Below, in pieces: positions 8,210-17,095 of a DNA stretch of 64,000 bases (positions are counted from its first letter, which is position 1; each line of letters begins with the position of its first letter). Location: NCBI GenBank assembly GCA_002356435.2, contig AP018040.2:1426001-1490000 (forward strand), given 5' to 3'. The position numbers and the translations under genes were made by a program. Source of the stretch: Petrimonas sp. IBARAKI (GTDB lineage Bacteria; Bacteroidota; Bacteroidia; Bacteroidales; Dysgonomonadaceae). The notes under the pieces are model-generated. The model did no database searches and was not told the DNA's origin. It saw only the letters and a program-made list of their open reading frames with translations.

Positions 8210-8641
8210 TTATTCACAAATTTCAGGACAATCATATTTAGTTTCTTTTATAATCTGCTCAAGTGTTTTAGCTGAAAGAATTTCAATTATCTGATGACGA
8301 AATTGCTTCCAGTAATTATTGGCTGTACATTGGTGTGTGGCTCTTTCGCAAAAACTCCTGTTTTTCACACATTCTATTATCACTATTTGCTCAAAAGCCG
8401 TGTAAATGTCCAACATTGTTATTTTATCGGCTGGCCGGGCCAGCATATAACCACTTCCTCGTCCTTTTGTATTTGAAATCAATCCTTTCAGTTTGAGGGC
8501 ACTTATGATGTAATCCAAATATTTCACAGAAATATTTTGATTTTTGGCAATATCTTTTTGCAATATGCCTGTTGGTTCTTTACAACAAGCAATTTCGATC
8601 ATTGTTCTAAGTCCGTACCGTATTTTTGAATTGATTTTCAT
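8210..8641 (-). CDS. Rrf2-family transcriptional regulator with a three-cysteine cluster
   Basis: The 143-residue protein has an N-terminal winged helix (KINSKIRYGLRTMIEIA, then QKDIAKNQNISVKYLDYII) and the Rrf2 wing LKGLISNTKGRGSGYMLAR. The C-terminal half has C-x6-C-x6-C (ECVKNRSFCERATHQC), the place where IscR and NsrR hold an Fe-S cluster, although their spacing is slightly shorter. A cluster-based redox, NO or iron signal is therefore likely but not shown. A further Cys pair (DCPEIC) lies at the C-terminus. The upstream gene-free region and three repeated palindromes point to local control of yceI-porin-yceI. Confidence 0.9.
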   Translation of the reverse strand: MKINSKIRYGLRTMIEIACCKEPTGILQKDIAKNQNISVKYLDYIISALKLKGLISNTKGRGSGYMLARPADKITMLDIYTAFEQIVIIECVKNRSFCERATHQCTANNYWKQFRHQIIEILSAKTLEQIIKETKYDCPEICE

Positions 8642-8797
8642 TCTCTATGAAAAACTGTACAAATATAATGCAATTTTTTGTACTGGAGTGTTTTCCCGGG
8701 GATTTTTAGAAAAATTTGTTTTCCTCGTGTGCTTGCCTCATCCAACAGTTGAAAAGATGACTGCTAACACGAATGTAACTGTTACTCAGGTCCATTT

Positions 8798-10228
8798 TCA
8801 GAATATGGCCTGTTGCAAAATATAAGCCCCTGCCCCGAACGTGTATCCGATAAGTGCGATGAGTGAAATACGTTTCAGGTACCAGCCAAACGGTACTTTT
8901 TCAAGTCCCATAAAAACCACACCTGCCGCAGAACCAATGATAAGGATGCTTCCGCCAACCCCTGCGCAATAGGCGAGAAAATGCCAAAAAACACCGTCTT
9001 CCACGAAATTTTGCATAAACACCGGATCGGCCATCGTACTTAAAGCGGCCGGATCCAGCACCGGGTACATACCGATAGCTGCTGCAACCAAAGGGACGTT
9101 ATCAACAATGGCAGACAATAATCCAATGGCATAGGCCTGAGCATAGACATTGGGAAGATGTTGTGCCATAAAGGCGGATGATTGCTGAAGAATTCCTGCG
9201 CTTTGAAGGGCGTCAACAGCCAGCAATATTCCCAGAAAAAACATTAAGGTAGAAAAATCGATTCGTCCCAATACTTTTGAAACACGAAGCTTCAGGTTTT
9301 CGTTGAGCTGGTTTTTTTGGTTGTACAGAATCTCGGTATAAATCCATAATAAGCTTACACCCAGTAATAAACCTATGAAAGGCGGCAGGTGGGTAACTCC
9401 CTTGAACACGGGAGATAAAACAAGGATGGAAACCCCGAAAATCAGTATCCCCAGCCGGTCTTTTTTTTGCATATGAAGCAATAATTCGGAGTTTTCTTTT
9501 TCTTCTGTTTGGGAAATTTCTTCTTCCTGGATATTGCCTTTTAATAAAAACTGTGCTACAAAAACCGGGGCTATCATGGATACAAGGCTTGGAAAGAACA
9601 ACTGAGGTATAATGGATGCAGTGATGTTTCCCTTAACCCATAACATGATGGTCGTAACGTCACCGATCGGAGACCAGGCCCCGCCGCTGTTAGCCGCAAT
9701 AACAATGATACTGCCGAAAAGCCATCGTTCACGGGGTTCACGGATAATACGACGGGTAAGCATAATCATTACAATGGTTGTAGTCAGGTTGTCGAGAACG
9801 GCAGACATAAAAAACGTGATAAAGCTGATTAACCAGAGTAACCGACGTTTTTTTCGTGTCGTAATTTTTTCAGTAATATACGTGAATCCGCCGTGAACGT
9901 CAATGAGCTCCACAATGGTCATAGCGGCAAGCAAAAAGAATAACATTTCACTGATGTCCCCAATACTTTCCAGAATCTGATGATCAATTACAAAGTGGCG
10001 TACCTGAATTCCAAAAGCGTGGTGTTGGAGTTCAGGATGCGAATGGATATAATGGTTGAAAGCATCGGGAGAGACGCTGAGGACTGTGCTTGGTGCCAGA
10101 TACACGTAAATTACCCATAAAAGCGTACCGATTAGTAAAGCAACGCTGGCTTTGTTAACCTTTATGGTATGTTCCATCGCGATAAAAAAATAACCTGCGA
10201 TGAAAAGGAGGATCATTGCATAAATCAT
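8798..10228 (-). CDS. nhaD: NhaD-type sodium:proton antiporter
   Basis: The 476-residue polytopic membrane protein has about 12 hydrophobic segments. NhaD/ion-transporter superfamily signatures include ESIGDISEMLFFLLAAMTI, SAVLDNLTTTIVMIMLTRR and NSGGAWSPIGDVTTIMLW, with a second DNVPLVAAAIGMY block in the C-terminal repeat. It should export sodium in exchange for protons at the inner membrane, serving salt and pH balance. The start is the ATG at 10228; a second ATG four codons in is also possible. The gene stands alone, with a 134-base gap to the glycogen module. Confidence 0.9.
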   Translation of the reverse strand: MIYAMILLFIAGYFFIAMEHTIKVNKASVALLIGTLLWVIYVYLAPSTVLSVSPDAFNHYIHSHPELQHHAFGIQVRHFVIDHQILESIGDISEMLFFLLAAMTIVELIDVHGGFTYITEKITTRKKRRLLWLISFITFFMSAVLDNLTTTIVMIMLTRRIIREPRERWLFGSIIVIAANSGGAWSPIGDVTTIMLWVKGNITASIIPQLFFPSLVSMIAPVFVAQFLLKGNIQEEEISQTEEKENSELLLHMQKKDRLGILIFGVSILVLSPVFKGVTHLPPFIGLLLGVSLLWIYTEILYNQKNQLNENLKLRVSKVLGRIDFSTLMFFLGILLAVDALQSAGILQQSSAFMAQHLPNVYAQAYAIGLLSAIVDNVPLVAAAIGMYPVLDPAALSTMADPVFMQNFVEDGVFWHFLAYCAGVGGSILIIGSAAGVVFMGLEKVPFGWYLKRISLIALIGYTFGAGAYILQQAIF

Positions 10229-10253
10229 GTTGCAGTCTTTTAAAAAAATCGTG

Positions 10254-10261
10254 CAAAGTTA
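10254..10261 (-). promoter_or_regulatory. -7 promoter box for the NhaD gene
   Basis: Read on the minus strand this is TAACTTTG, a TAnnTTTG match 25 bases before the nhaD ATG in a short AT-rich spacer. Confidence 0.4.
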
Positions 10262-10362
10262 ACTATTAAATCGAAAAAAATAGAAATATAAAATTCAAAA
10301 CGGTTTCTAATCTTTAAACCTTAACTTTGTGCTTTATCCGGTAGAGAATAGCCTGGTCCGAT

Positions 10363-11691
10363 TTATTTTACCGGAGTTTTTTCCACTAATTTTTCTTCAT
10401 TCTCTGTCAGTACTTTCTTCAGTTCGGATTGGAGTTTCTTAATTTCACGCTCCTGGTTGTGAATAGTGGTGAGAAGCGAATTTAATTCTTCATTGTCTAC
10501 CGAATCCGGGAATTGTGCTTTGACCCGGTCAATAAAATCGCTTAAGACATTCATGTAATTGTTAAACGCGTCGTAGGGCGATTGGTAAGGGCTGAATTTA
10601 CTGTGCATTGAACCGTCGTAAAAATGCTTGGTAGACATGTAATAAAAATGATCGCTCGATTGCAGGTATTGCCAGTCTTTCTTCAAGCGCCTGTCGTTGG
10701 CCAAGCGAATTCTTTCACTGATCTCGTAGAGGGTGTTGAATGCACTTTTTTGAAGCTTGTTTCCCAGCCACCGGCTTAAATCGCGTTCTTCGTCCGACCA
10801 GGAAATAGCCAGGGGAACCGATACGGTACCCACCGGTTTATGGGTGTCCATAATTTGACTGGGAGTGGAAAACTCAATGCCTTTGTCGAAAGCAAATTTA
10901 GGCAGTGCTTTCATAAATTCAAATATTCCCGAATGAGCCGGTTGGAGGTTCCCGAACGTTTCATAATTCATGAAAATATTGAATACCTCTTCCTGCGGTG
11001 AAGTTGCAGCAATCCACGATATGTATTTCTCCGCCGTTAACGGATATTCTTTCCACGTATAATCTGAAAATCGGAGCGAAATGTCGTCGCTGAACTGTGA
11101 GTTGCGCAGCAATAGTTTCATGTTGGGTTGATTTTCGGATTTGTACACATAGTTGGGGCTTCTCCAGGAGAGGATGAGTTTAGCTCCTTCAGAAACCATT
11201 TTAGTGTAGCCCATGTTGTAAGCCATTTCAGCGATATCGTCTGAAAAGATCATTTCCGTATTTCGCAGAACTTTTGGTTTCTGATCGAAAAGTAATTTGA
11301 TCTTCTGCGTTTGTTGCTGCACCTGGCTTTGAAATTCTACAGGATCGATCAGGCTTGAAAGGGAGTGTGAGTATGTTTCGGCTAAAAACTCAACAGCGCC
11401 GGTTCTGCTTAATTCCTTCAGTCCGTCGATTACTTCCGGAGCATACACTTCCATCTGGTCAAGAGCTACTCCTGAAACCGATATGGCAAATTTAAACTTC
11501 CCCTTATAGGTGTTTATTAAATCGAGCAGCATGCGGTTTGCCGGGATGAAAGACCGGGCAGCTATCTGCTGCATGATGTCTTCGTTTGAATAATCATCGT
11601 AATAATAGTGGTCCCTTCCGATATTGAAGAAACGGTATCTTTTTAACCGGTACGGTTGATGGATTTGAAAATAAAAGCAAATTGTTTTCAT
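10363..11691 (-). CDS. Glycoside hydrolase family 57 enzyme (alpha-amylase/alpha-glucan type)
   Basis: The 442-residue protein begins KTICFYFQIHQPYRLKRYRF, the GH57 first motif (HQPYR), and continues with GAVEFLAETYSHSLSSL and RNTEMIFSDDIAEMAYNMG, conserved GH57 blocks containing the probable catalytic Glu and Asp region. The last 40 residues form a charged coiled coil (HNQEREIKKLQSELKKVL). There is no signal peptide, so it should act on alpha-glucan in the cytoplasm. It is the last of three leftward genes (debranching enzyme, GT4, GH57), the usual Bacteroidales glycogen module. Confidence 0.92.
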   Translation of the reverse strand: MKTICFYFQIHQPYRLKRYRFFNIGRDHYYYDDYSNEDIMQQIAARSFIPANRMLLDLINTYKGKFKFAISVSGVALDQMEVYAPEVIDGLKELSRTGAVEFLAETYSHSLSSLIDPVEFQSQVQQQTQKIKLLFDQKPKVLRNTEMIFSDDIAEMAYNMGYTKMVSEGAKLILSWRSPNYVYKSENQPNMKLLLRNSQFSDDISLRFSDYTWKEYPLTAEKYISWIAATSPQEEVFNIFMNYETFGNLQPAHSGIFEFMKALPKFAFDKGIEFSTPSQIMDTHKPVGTVSVPLAISWSDEERDLSRWLGNKLQKSAFNTLYEISERIRLANDRRLKKDWQYLQSSDHFYYMSTKHFYDGSMHSKFSPYQSPYDAFNNYMNVLSDFIDRVKAQFPDSVDNEELNSLLTTIHNQEREIKKLQSELKKVLTENEEKLVEKTPVK

Positions 11692-11730
11692 ATTTTTTTA
11701 GACTGTTAGATTTTTACTGTCTTCTTGTCT

Positions 11731-12987
11731 TCACACCAGGCTGTCGTAGATGGCCCGGATTTTTTTTCCGGCATCCTCCCAAACGATACTGTCCACCTCT
11801 CGTTTTCCCTCCTCTTTGAGAAATTCCGCCATACCCGGGTACGTACAAATCGAATACATGGCGTCCGCCATGGCGTCAACATCCCAGTAGTCGGTTTTAA
11901 TGACGTTATTCAGTATCTCTGCACAACCCGACTGGTAGGAGATTATACTTGGCACACCGCACTGCATAGCTTCAAGCGGTGAAATACCAAAAGGTTCTGA
12001 TACCGAAGGCATAACATATACATCGCTCGATTTCAGCATTTCATAGACCTGTTCGCCTCGAAGGAACCCGGTAAAGTGGAATCTGTCAGCAATTCCCCGA
12101 TCGGCAACCAAACGTATCATCTGGTTCATCATGTCGCCGCTCCCCGCCATCACGAACCGGATGTGCTTGGTCCTTCTTAGTACCTGAGTGGCCGCGTCTA
12201 CAAAAAACTCCGGGCCTTTTTGCATGGTAATCCGTCCCAGGAAGGTAATGACTTTTTCCTTCACTCCCGATATCCGTTCGATCGCTTCAATCTCCGGGCT
12301 CAACGGCTCAACGGCGTTGTGGACGGTGGATACTTTCCATTCGGGTTGATGATAGTTCTCAATGACAGTTTTGCGGGTAAGGTTGCTTACACAGATAATG
12401 TGGTCGCAGTGATCCATTCCGTTCTTCTCGATTCCGTAAACAGTAGGATTAGGCTTGCCGCGGCTGCGGTCGAACTCCGTTGCGTGCACATGAATGACCA
12501 GCGGTTTTCCACTTACGCTTTTTGCGTGGAGGCCAGAGGAATAGGTGAGCCAATCGTGCGCATGGATAATGTCGTATTCATACGTCCGGGCAATAACACC
12601 CGTAACGATGGAGTAATTGTTGGTCTCCTCCAGGATATTGTTTGGGTACCTTCCTGAGAATTCCAGACATCCCAGGTCGTTGGTGTTCATATAGTTGAAG
12701 TTAGCGTAAATGTTATCACGCATCCAAAAATATTCCTCGGGGTTCATATATTTCTCGAGCCTGGCCTTGGCAGTTTCCCAGCTCACGTCGCGCCATACGA
12801 CGGGAGTATTGTTACAGCCAATTATTTTCAGAAAACTTTGGTCTTCGTCACCCCAGGGCTTGGGAATGACAAACAGGATTTCCATATCTTCCTGCTTAGC
12901 CATACCCTTGGTTAATCCATAACTTGCGGTTCCAAGCCCACCCAGTATATGAGGCGGAAATTCCCACCCTAACATCAACGCTTTCAT
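11731..12987 (-). CDS. Glycosyltransferase family 4, glycogen/starch synthase-like
   Basis: The 418-residue GT-B enzyme opens with KALMLGWEFPPHILGGLGTA, has an early HAHDWLTYSSGLHAK block, and carries the GT4 nucleotide-sugar motif EPFGISPLEAMQCGVPSI near the C-terminus. The opening GWEFPPH.GGLG pattern is typical of archaeal-like glycogen synthases. The enzyme probably extends alpha-1,4-glucan chains from a nucleotide glucose. It is flanked by the debranching enzyme upstream (69-base gap) and GH57 downstream (39-base gap), which supports a glycogen role rather than a cell-surface polysaccharide role. Confidence 0.9.
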   Translation of the reverse strand: MKALMLGWEFPPHILGGLGTASYGLTKGMAKQEDMEILFVIPKPWGDEDQSFLKIIGCNNTPVVWRDVSWETAKARLEKYMNPEEYFWMRDNIYANFNYMNTNDLGCLEFSGRYPNNILEETNNYSIVTGVIARTYEYDIIHAHDWLTYSSGLHAKSVSGKPLVIHVHATEFDRSRGKPNPTVYGIEKNGMDHCDHIICVSNLTRKTVIENYHQPEWKVSTVHNAVEPLSPEIEAIERISGVKEKVITFLGRITMQKGPEFFVDAATQVLRRTKHIRFVMAGSGDMMNQMIRLVADRGIADRFHFTGFLRGEQVYEMLKSSDVYVMPSVSEPFGISPLEAMQCGVPSIISYQSGCAEILNNVIKTDYWDVDAMADAMYSICTYPGMAEFLKEEGKREVDSIVWEDAGKKIRAIYDSLV

Positions 12988-13056
12988 TCTATCGTGTTTT
13001 ATATTCTCTTGTAGTTCAATAGTTCTTCATTTACGATTCATCGTTTTCCGCAAGGT

Positions 13057-14997
13057 TTACCCAAATGATCTGATGAGTCTCTTTGCACGTAAAGTTTCTG
13101 AAACACTCATGGCAAAAGAATATCCTCCGTGGGCATAAAACGGGGGGCTGGAATCGTAAAATTCAGACAAGGTTCCAATGCAATCGTTTTGCATCTGATC
13201 TTCCAGCTCAATCATTACCCGGTCTGCCAGGGAGAGTCCGCTCATGCTGAACACTTTCAGGTACGCTTCAATGTAAGCTCCTATAAGCCAGGGAAAAGCA
13301 CACCCGTTGAAATAGGCATATTCCTTTTCTTCGGATGTTCCTGCATAACGAGGGCGGTAGTTATAGCCTTTCGGGCTTAAAGAACGTATGCCCACCGGGG
13401 TAAGCAACTCTTTGGTGACGAAATCGATCACCAATTTTTTCTGACGCCTGTCCAGCGGCGAATAGTCCATAGAAACAGCAAAAATCATATTGGGACGAAC
13501 ATTCCTGTCTGCATAAGTGCCATCCACATAATCATATAAATAGCCGGCATCGTTGAGAAATGTTTCGATAAACGACTGTTGCGCCTTCAAGGCTTTCTCT
13601 TCGTATGTTGTAGCCAGAACTTCTTTATTTGTCGCAGCGGCCACCTCTTCCGCAAATTTAAGTGCATTGTGCCACAAAGCATTGAATTCAACCAGGTATC
13701 CCGATCTTGGAGTGACAGGCTTGCCGTTTTGCACCGCATTCATCCAGCTCACGGCAACATCACGTCCGTACGTTGAGACTAATCCGTTCTCAGGGTCAAC
13801 AGTTAAGTTGGGATGCTTGTTTGACAAAATAAAATTGATTATGGAAAAAAGAAAGTCGACATATTTTTCTTTAAAAACGGGCTTGTTTTCTTTCCAGTAT
13901 TGTTGCAGTGCCCAGGTTACCCACAACAAGACATCAGGGTCGTCTATCTGTTTTATAATGTTTTTCCGCGGTTTGTCGTTCAAAAAATCCTGAATATGGG
14001 GTATGGCCGAATCCATGATTTTTGTAAAGTCATCGGGCCTGCCCACCGACAGGGTGCAACCGGGCAACGACACAAACTGATCCCGGGCGCGTACCTTGAA
14101 CCAGGGATAGCCGGCCAGCAGGTACATCTCGTCCGTTTTTGGAATGTAATAAAACTGATGGGCGGAGTTTTTCAGGCAATTGTAAAAACTAGACCTTGGC
14201 GTGCGTTTTTTAAGTTCAGCGTTAAATTCATCGGTAAGGGCAGAGGTGTTTACCAGAATGTCACCAGCAGAAAAAATTACCTCCTCGCCTTTTGCAATTG
14301 GCATCTCAAAATACCCGGGGACATACAGGTCCTCCTTGAACGTATCTCCGTTTTGCATATCTTGAATGTACTCCACGCCCTGATTCCAGTAGGGTTGGTA
14401 CATAAAGTCGACTCTCTTGTTGAATTGCATGAAAAATTCGGGATAACCATAATACATACTGGTGCTGATTCCATTCTCCACTTCGCGGTATGAACGGTCC
14501 ACCTGATCGTTTTGCCTGGTTAACTGTGAAATGTTCCGAAATGCCATACAGGGTTTGAACCGCATGGTGGTCGGCGAATGGGCATCCATCAACTTGTACC
14601 GGATCATGAGCCGGTTTTCTTTCGATGAAAACATAATCTCTTTAGAAAGAATAACGCCTCCTACACGGTAAATAGTTTTTGGAACACTATCGATATTATA
14701 TTCACGGATGTATTTGTGCCCTTTCGGGCTGTAGTTGTCGTCGTTGTATTTGTGGATTCCTAAATTGAATTGTGCACCGTGCTGTATAACGGTTTCATCA
14801 ATAGAAGAGAGGATCAGGTGATTGTCGTCGTCCAGAAAGGGTACCGGCATCACCAGAAGTCCTTGATATTTCGATGTATTGCAACCCGAGATCGATGTGT
14901 TTTGATAAGCCCCTTTTCTGTTAGTCCTCAGTATGTTGCGATACAGTGAGTACTCCAAGTTAATCATCAGGTCCTTATCGAATTTAAGATAACTCAT
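13057..14997 (-). CDS. Glycogen debranching enzyme (amylo-alpha-1,6-glucosidase)
   Basis: The 646-residue protein has an N-terminal beta domain (GAYQNTSISGCNTSKYQGLLV) that resembles GDE_N, then the (alpha/alpha)6 amylo-1,6-glucosidase domain with AGYPWFKVRARDQFVSLPG, DPENGLVSTYGRDVAVSWMNA and the late CAFPWLIGAYIEAYLK and PFYAHGGYSFAMSVSE blocks. It removes alpha-1,6 branches from glycogen in the cytoplasm. The ATG at 14997 makes it the first gene of the three-gene glycogen group. The 166-base gap to the divergent rhomboid gene should hold both promoters. Confidence 0.92.
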   Translation of the reverse strand: MSYLKFDKDLMINLEYSLYRNILRTNRKGAYQNTSISGCNTSKYQGLLVMPVPFLDDDNHLILSSIDETVIQHGAQFNLGIHKYNDDNYSPKGHKYIREYNIDSVPKTIYRVGGVILSKEIMFSSKENRLMIRYKLMDAHSPTTMRFKPCMAFRNISQLTRQNDQVDRSYREVENGISTSMYYGYPEFFMQFNKRVDFMYQPYWNQGVEYIQDMQNGDTFKEDLYVPGYFEMPIAKGEEVIFSAGDILVNTSALTDEFNAELKKRTPRSSFYNCLKNSAHQFYYIPKTDEMYLLAGYPWFKVRARDQFVSLPGCTLSVGRPDDFTKIMDSAIPHIQDFLNDKPRKNIIKQIDDPDVLLWVTWALQQYWKENKPVFKEKYVDFLFSIINFILSNKHPNLTVDPENGLVSTYGRDVAVSWMNAVQNGKPVTPRSGYLVEFNALWHNALKFAEEVAAATNKEVLATTYEEKALKAQQSFIETFLNDAGYLYDYVDGTYADRNVRPNMIFAVSMDYSPLDRRQKKLVIDFVTKELLTPVGIRSLSPKGYNYRPRYAGTSEEKEYAYFNGCAFPWLIGAYIEAYLKVFSMSGLSLADRVMIELEDQMQNDCIGTLSEFYDSSPPFYAHGGYSFAMSVSETLRAKRLIRSFG

Positions 14998-15163
14998 AGT
15001 TGATAGAGGAATTAGAAATATACCACTTTAGTTTTGATGTTCGAAAGATAGTTAATTGCCGTTGATTCGGCAAATAATAAACTCTTTTTTTTCTACCTGC
15101 TTCTTTTTTGTTTTTTGGGTAATTTCCGGCGAAAAACGGTTCTTTTTATTTAGTTTTGCATCT

Positions 15164-15832
15164 ATGGATAATGCAACAATACATACAGAAAGGTGGCAGA
15201 AAAAAAGGATTCGTCTGGCAACGATTCCCGCACTGGTAATATGTGTGCTGGTCTGGTTGACTTTTCTGATTGATTATGCCCGCATTTTTCGTTTTAATTT
15301 CTCACTTCTGGGAATTTACCCCCGTCAACTGAACGGTTTGGCCGGTATAGTTTTCTCGCCTTTTATACATGGATCGCTTTCACACCTTGTCTCAAATACA
15401 TTTCCGATGTTGGTTTTGTTTTCGTTGTTATTCTATTTTTACAATCAGATAGCCTTTAAGTCACTCACTTTACTTTGGCTATTGAGCGGCTTTTTTACGT
15501 GGCTGATAGGTCGGAACTCATACCACGTGGGCGCAAGCGGTTTAATCTTTGCACTGGTTTTCTTTTTGTTCTTCAGCGGGTTGTTCCGAAAATATATTCC
15601 GCTTGTTGCCGTATCCATGGTGGTGGCTTTTGTTTATGGAAGTACCGTCTGGAGTATTTTCCCGATTACCGAATATATCGATGTAAACCTTTCGTGGGAA
15701 GCCCATTTGTCGGGGGCTGCAGCAGGGCTCATCGTTGCTTTTGTTTTCAGAAGCAGGGGCCCGCAAAAACCGGAAGTCCTTTGGGAAGAAGACGGTGAAG
15801 ATGATAATGATGAGACAGTGATAACAGGGTGA
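15164..15832 (+). CDS. Rhomboid-family intramembrane serine protease
   Basis: The protein has 222 residues from the ATG at 15164. The frame runs further upstream to 15056, but that part covers the promoter region and adds an unusual hydrophobic leader. Six hydrophobic segments carry the catalytic pair: GASG (nucleophile Ser) after RNSYHV, and the late His in SWEAHLSGAAAG. HGSLSHLVSNTFPM matches the conserved H.s..HL.sN block. Rhomboids cut substrates inside the membrane; the substrate is unknown. The C-terminus is acidic (EEDGEDDNDE). A TAGTTTTG box (15151-15158) lies so close to the ATG that the transcript may be nearly leaderless. Confidence 0.9.
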   Translation: MDNATIHTERWQKKRIRLATIPALVICVLVWLTFLIDYARIFRFNFSLLGIYPRQLNGLAGIVFSPFIHGSLSHLVSNTFPMLVLFSLLFYFYNQIAFKSLTLLWLLSGFFTWLIGRNSYHVGASGLIFALVFFLFFSGLFRKYIPLVAVSMVVAFVYGSTVWSIFPITEYIDVNLSWEAHLSGAAAGLIVAFVFRSRGPQKPEVLWEEDGEDDNDETVITG

Positions 15833-15839
15833 TTTTATA

Positions 15840-16841
15840 TCATTTAGGCTGGTACATCATTAACCCCTCTAACGTATCGGAGATGTCCTGATAAGGATAT
15901 TTGTGGACTAAAAAATAGTGATCCTTAGTTGAGTCCGGATCCCAGTTGTTATACCCGGAGGAATTGACGATAATTTTTCCGGGGCCACATACATAAAAAT
16001 ATCTTTCGGGGTCGCGAATGGCGCAAAGAACTGCTGTCTGGTCCCAGGACATCCTGTTTTTTACGGGTTTATTTTCGTATGTGGCTAAATTATACTTGTA
16101 CGCCCAGGAAACCGGATTGTTTTGATCATTTTTTTCTGCCACCTTGCTTCCGGTAAAAATACGCTCTCCTATTTCAAAACCGCTGAAAAGAATGGGTGTT
16201 GGCCAGCGCTCCAATACATAAGAAGAAGAGACCGAATCTATAAATACATTGAATTCCCGGCCCTCGGGAAACCGTCCGGCCATGGCAACCCATTTTTTTA
16301 CTTTCTTTTTAACCAGTTCTACACCCGATAACGGAGAATAATCATCATTCCCGGTTTTTAGTAATTCTGCCAGGTTGGTTGTAAATCCAACGGTTACGAT
16401 GGTCACGCTTTTATCCGGCTGTGAAGCCAGTACCTTCCTATAAATCTCGCTCGCTTTCGGATAATCCGTTTTAGATTTTAAATCGGGAGCAAATCTTACC
16501 AGCAGGGAGTCGTTCCAATTGTTGGATGCCGTGAAATTTGCTACACCGTTATCGGGAATTCCAACAGGAATGCCCCCTTTTCCGTAGTAACGGTTAAACA
16601 TTTCGATGGTAGGTGCTATACTGGGATGACCGTCACTTGCCAGTGTGGCTAAAATTTCGCATTCCCCCAAATCTGCCAAGGCATGCAGGATGGCTATTGC
16701 TCCCACATCATCATAATCGGGCCCCATGTCCGTATCGAAAATTATTTTTTCAGGTGAGGCAACAGCTCCTTCTTGGGGATTTGAATTGCAGGAAAAGAAA
16801 ACCAACAAGGGTATCAGTAGATAAACAAATAATGCTTTCAT
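15840..16841 (-). CDS. Nucleoside hydrolase, predicted lipoprotein
   Basis: The 333-residue protein has the lipoprotein signal KALFVYLLIPLLVFFSC (Cys at about 18), followed by FDTDMGPDYDDVGAI, the calcium-binding DxDxxxDD start of inosine-uridine nucleoside hydrolases, and the late MSWDQTAVLCAI segment. It should cleave the N-glycosidic bond of nucleosides outside the cytoplasm, probably in the periplasm, for scavenging. It converges with the rhomboid gene (7-base gap) and diverges from DAP dehydrogenase. Substrate preference cannot be read from the sequence. Confidence 0.88.
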   Translation of the reverse strand: MKALFVYLLIPLLVFFSCNSNPQEGAVASPEKIIFDTDMGPDYDDVGAIAILHALADLGECEILATLASDGHPSIAPTIEMFNRYYGKGGIPVGIPDNGVANFTASNNWNDSLLVRFAPDLKSKTDYPKASEIYRKVLASQPDKSVTIVTVGFTTNLAELLKTGNDDYSPLSGVELVKKKVKKWVAMAGRFPEGREFNVFIDSVSSSYVLERWPTPILFSGFEIGERIFTGSKVAEKNDQNNPVSWAYKYNLATYENKPVKNRMSWDQTAVLCAIRDPERYFYVCGPGKIIVNSSGYNNWDPDSTKDHYFLVHKYPYQDISDTLEGLMMYQPK

Positions 16842-17067
16842 ATTATTATCATTTAAAAGTTAGATTCAATACCACTTTCCTTTCGAGAAAAACCTCCCCG
16901 GAAATAAAACACTTTATATTTAGTGAGAATAGAAGACACAAAGGTTGTCCGTATTTCGAAAAGTAAAAGTACAGAAAAAAATGCAACACTGTAGACTTTT
17001 ACATACTGATTTGTGATTGAGCAGAAATATCCGGGATTATGAGCCGGCAAAAATCCGCATTTTTTAC
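16842..17067. other. Divergent intergenic region, nucleoside hydrolase / DAP dehydrogenase
   Basis: About 225 bases without a supported gene lie between two divergent starts and should contain both promoters. I see no strong palindrome. Confidence 0.4.
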
Positions 17068-17075
17068 TATTTTTG
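17068..17075 (+). promoter_or_regulatory. -7 promoter box for DAP dehydrogenase
   Basis: TATTTTTG matches TAnnTTTG and lies 21 bases before the chosen ATG at 17096, which supports that start over the upstream one at 17039. Confidence 0.5.
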
Positions 17076-17095
17076 TGCATCAAAATTATAAGAAA

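Noticed and set aside
15056-15163. N-terminal extension of the rhomboid protease
   Set aside because: It covers the promoter region, and the ATG at 15164 gives the standard N-terminus.
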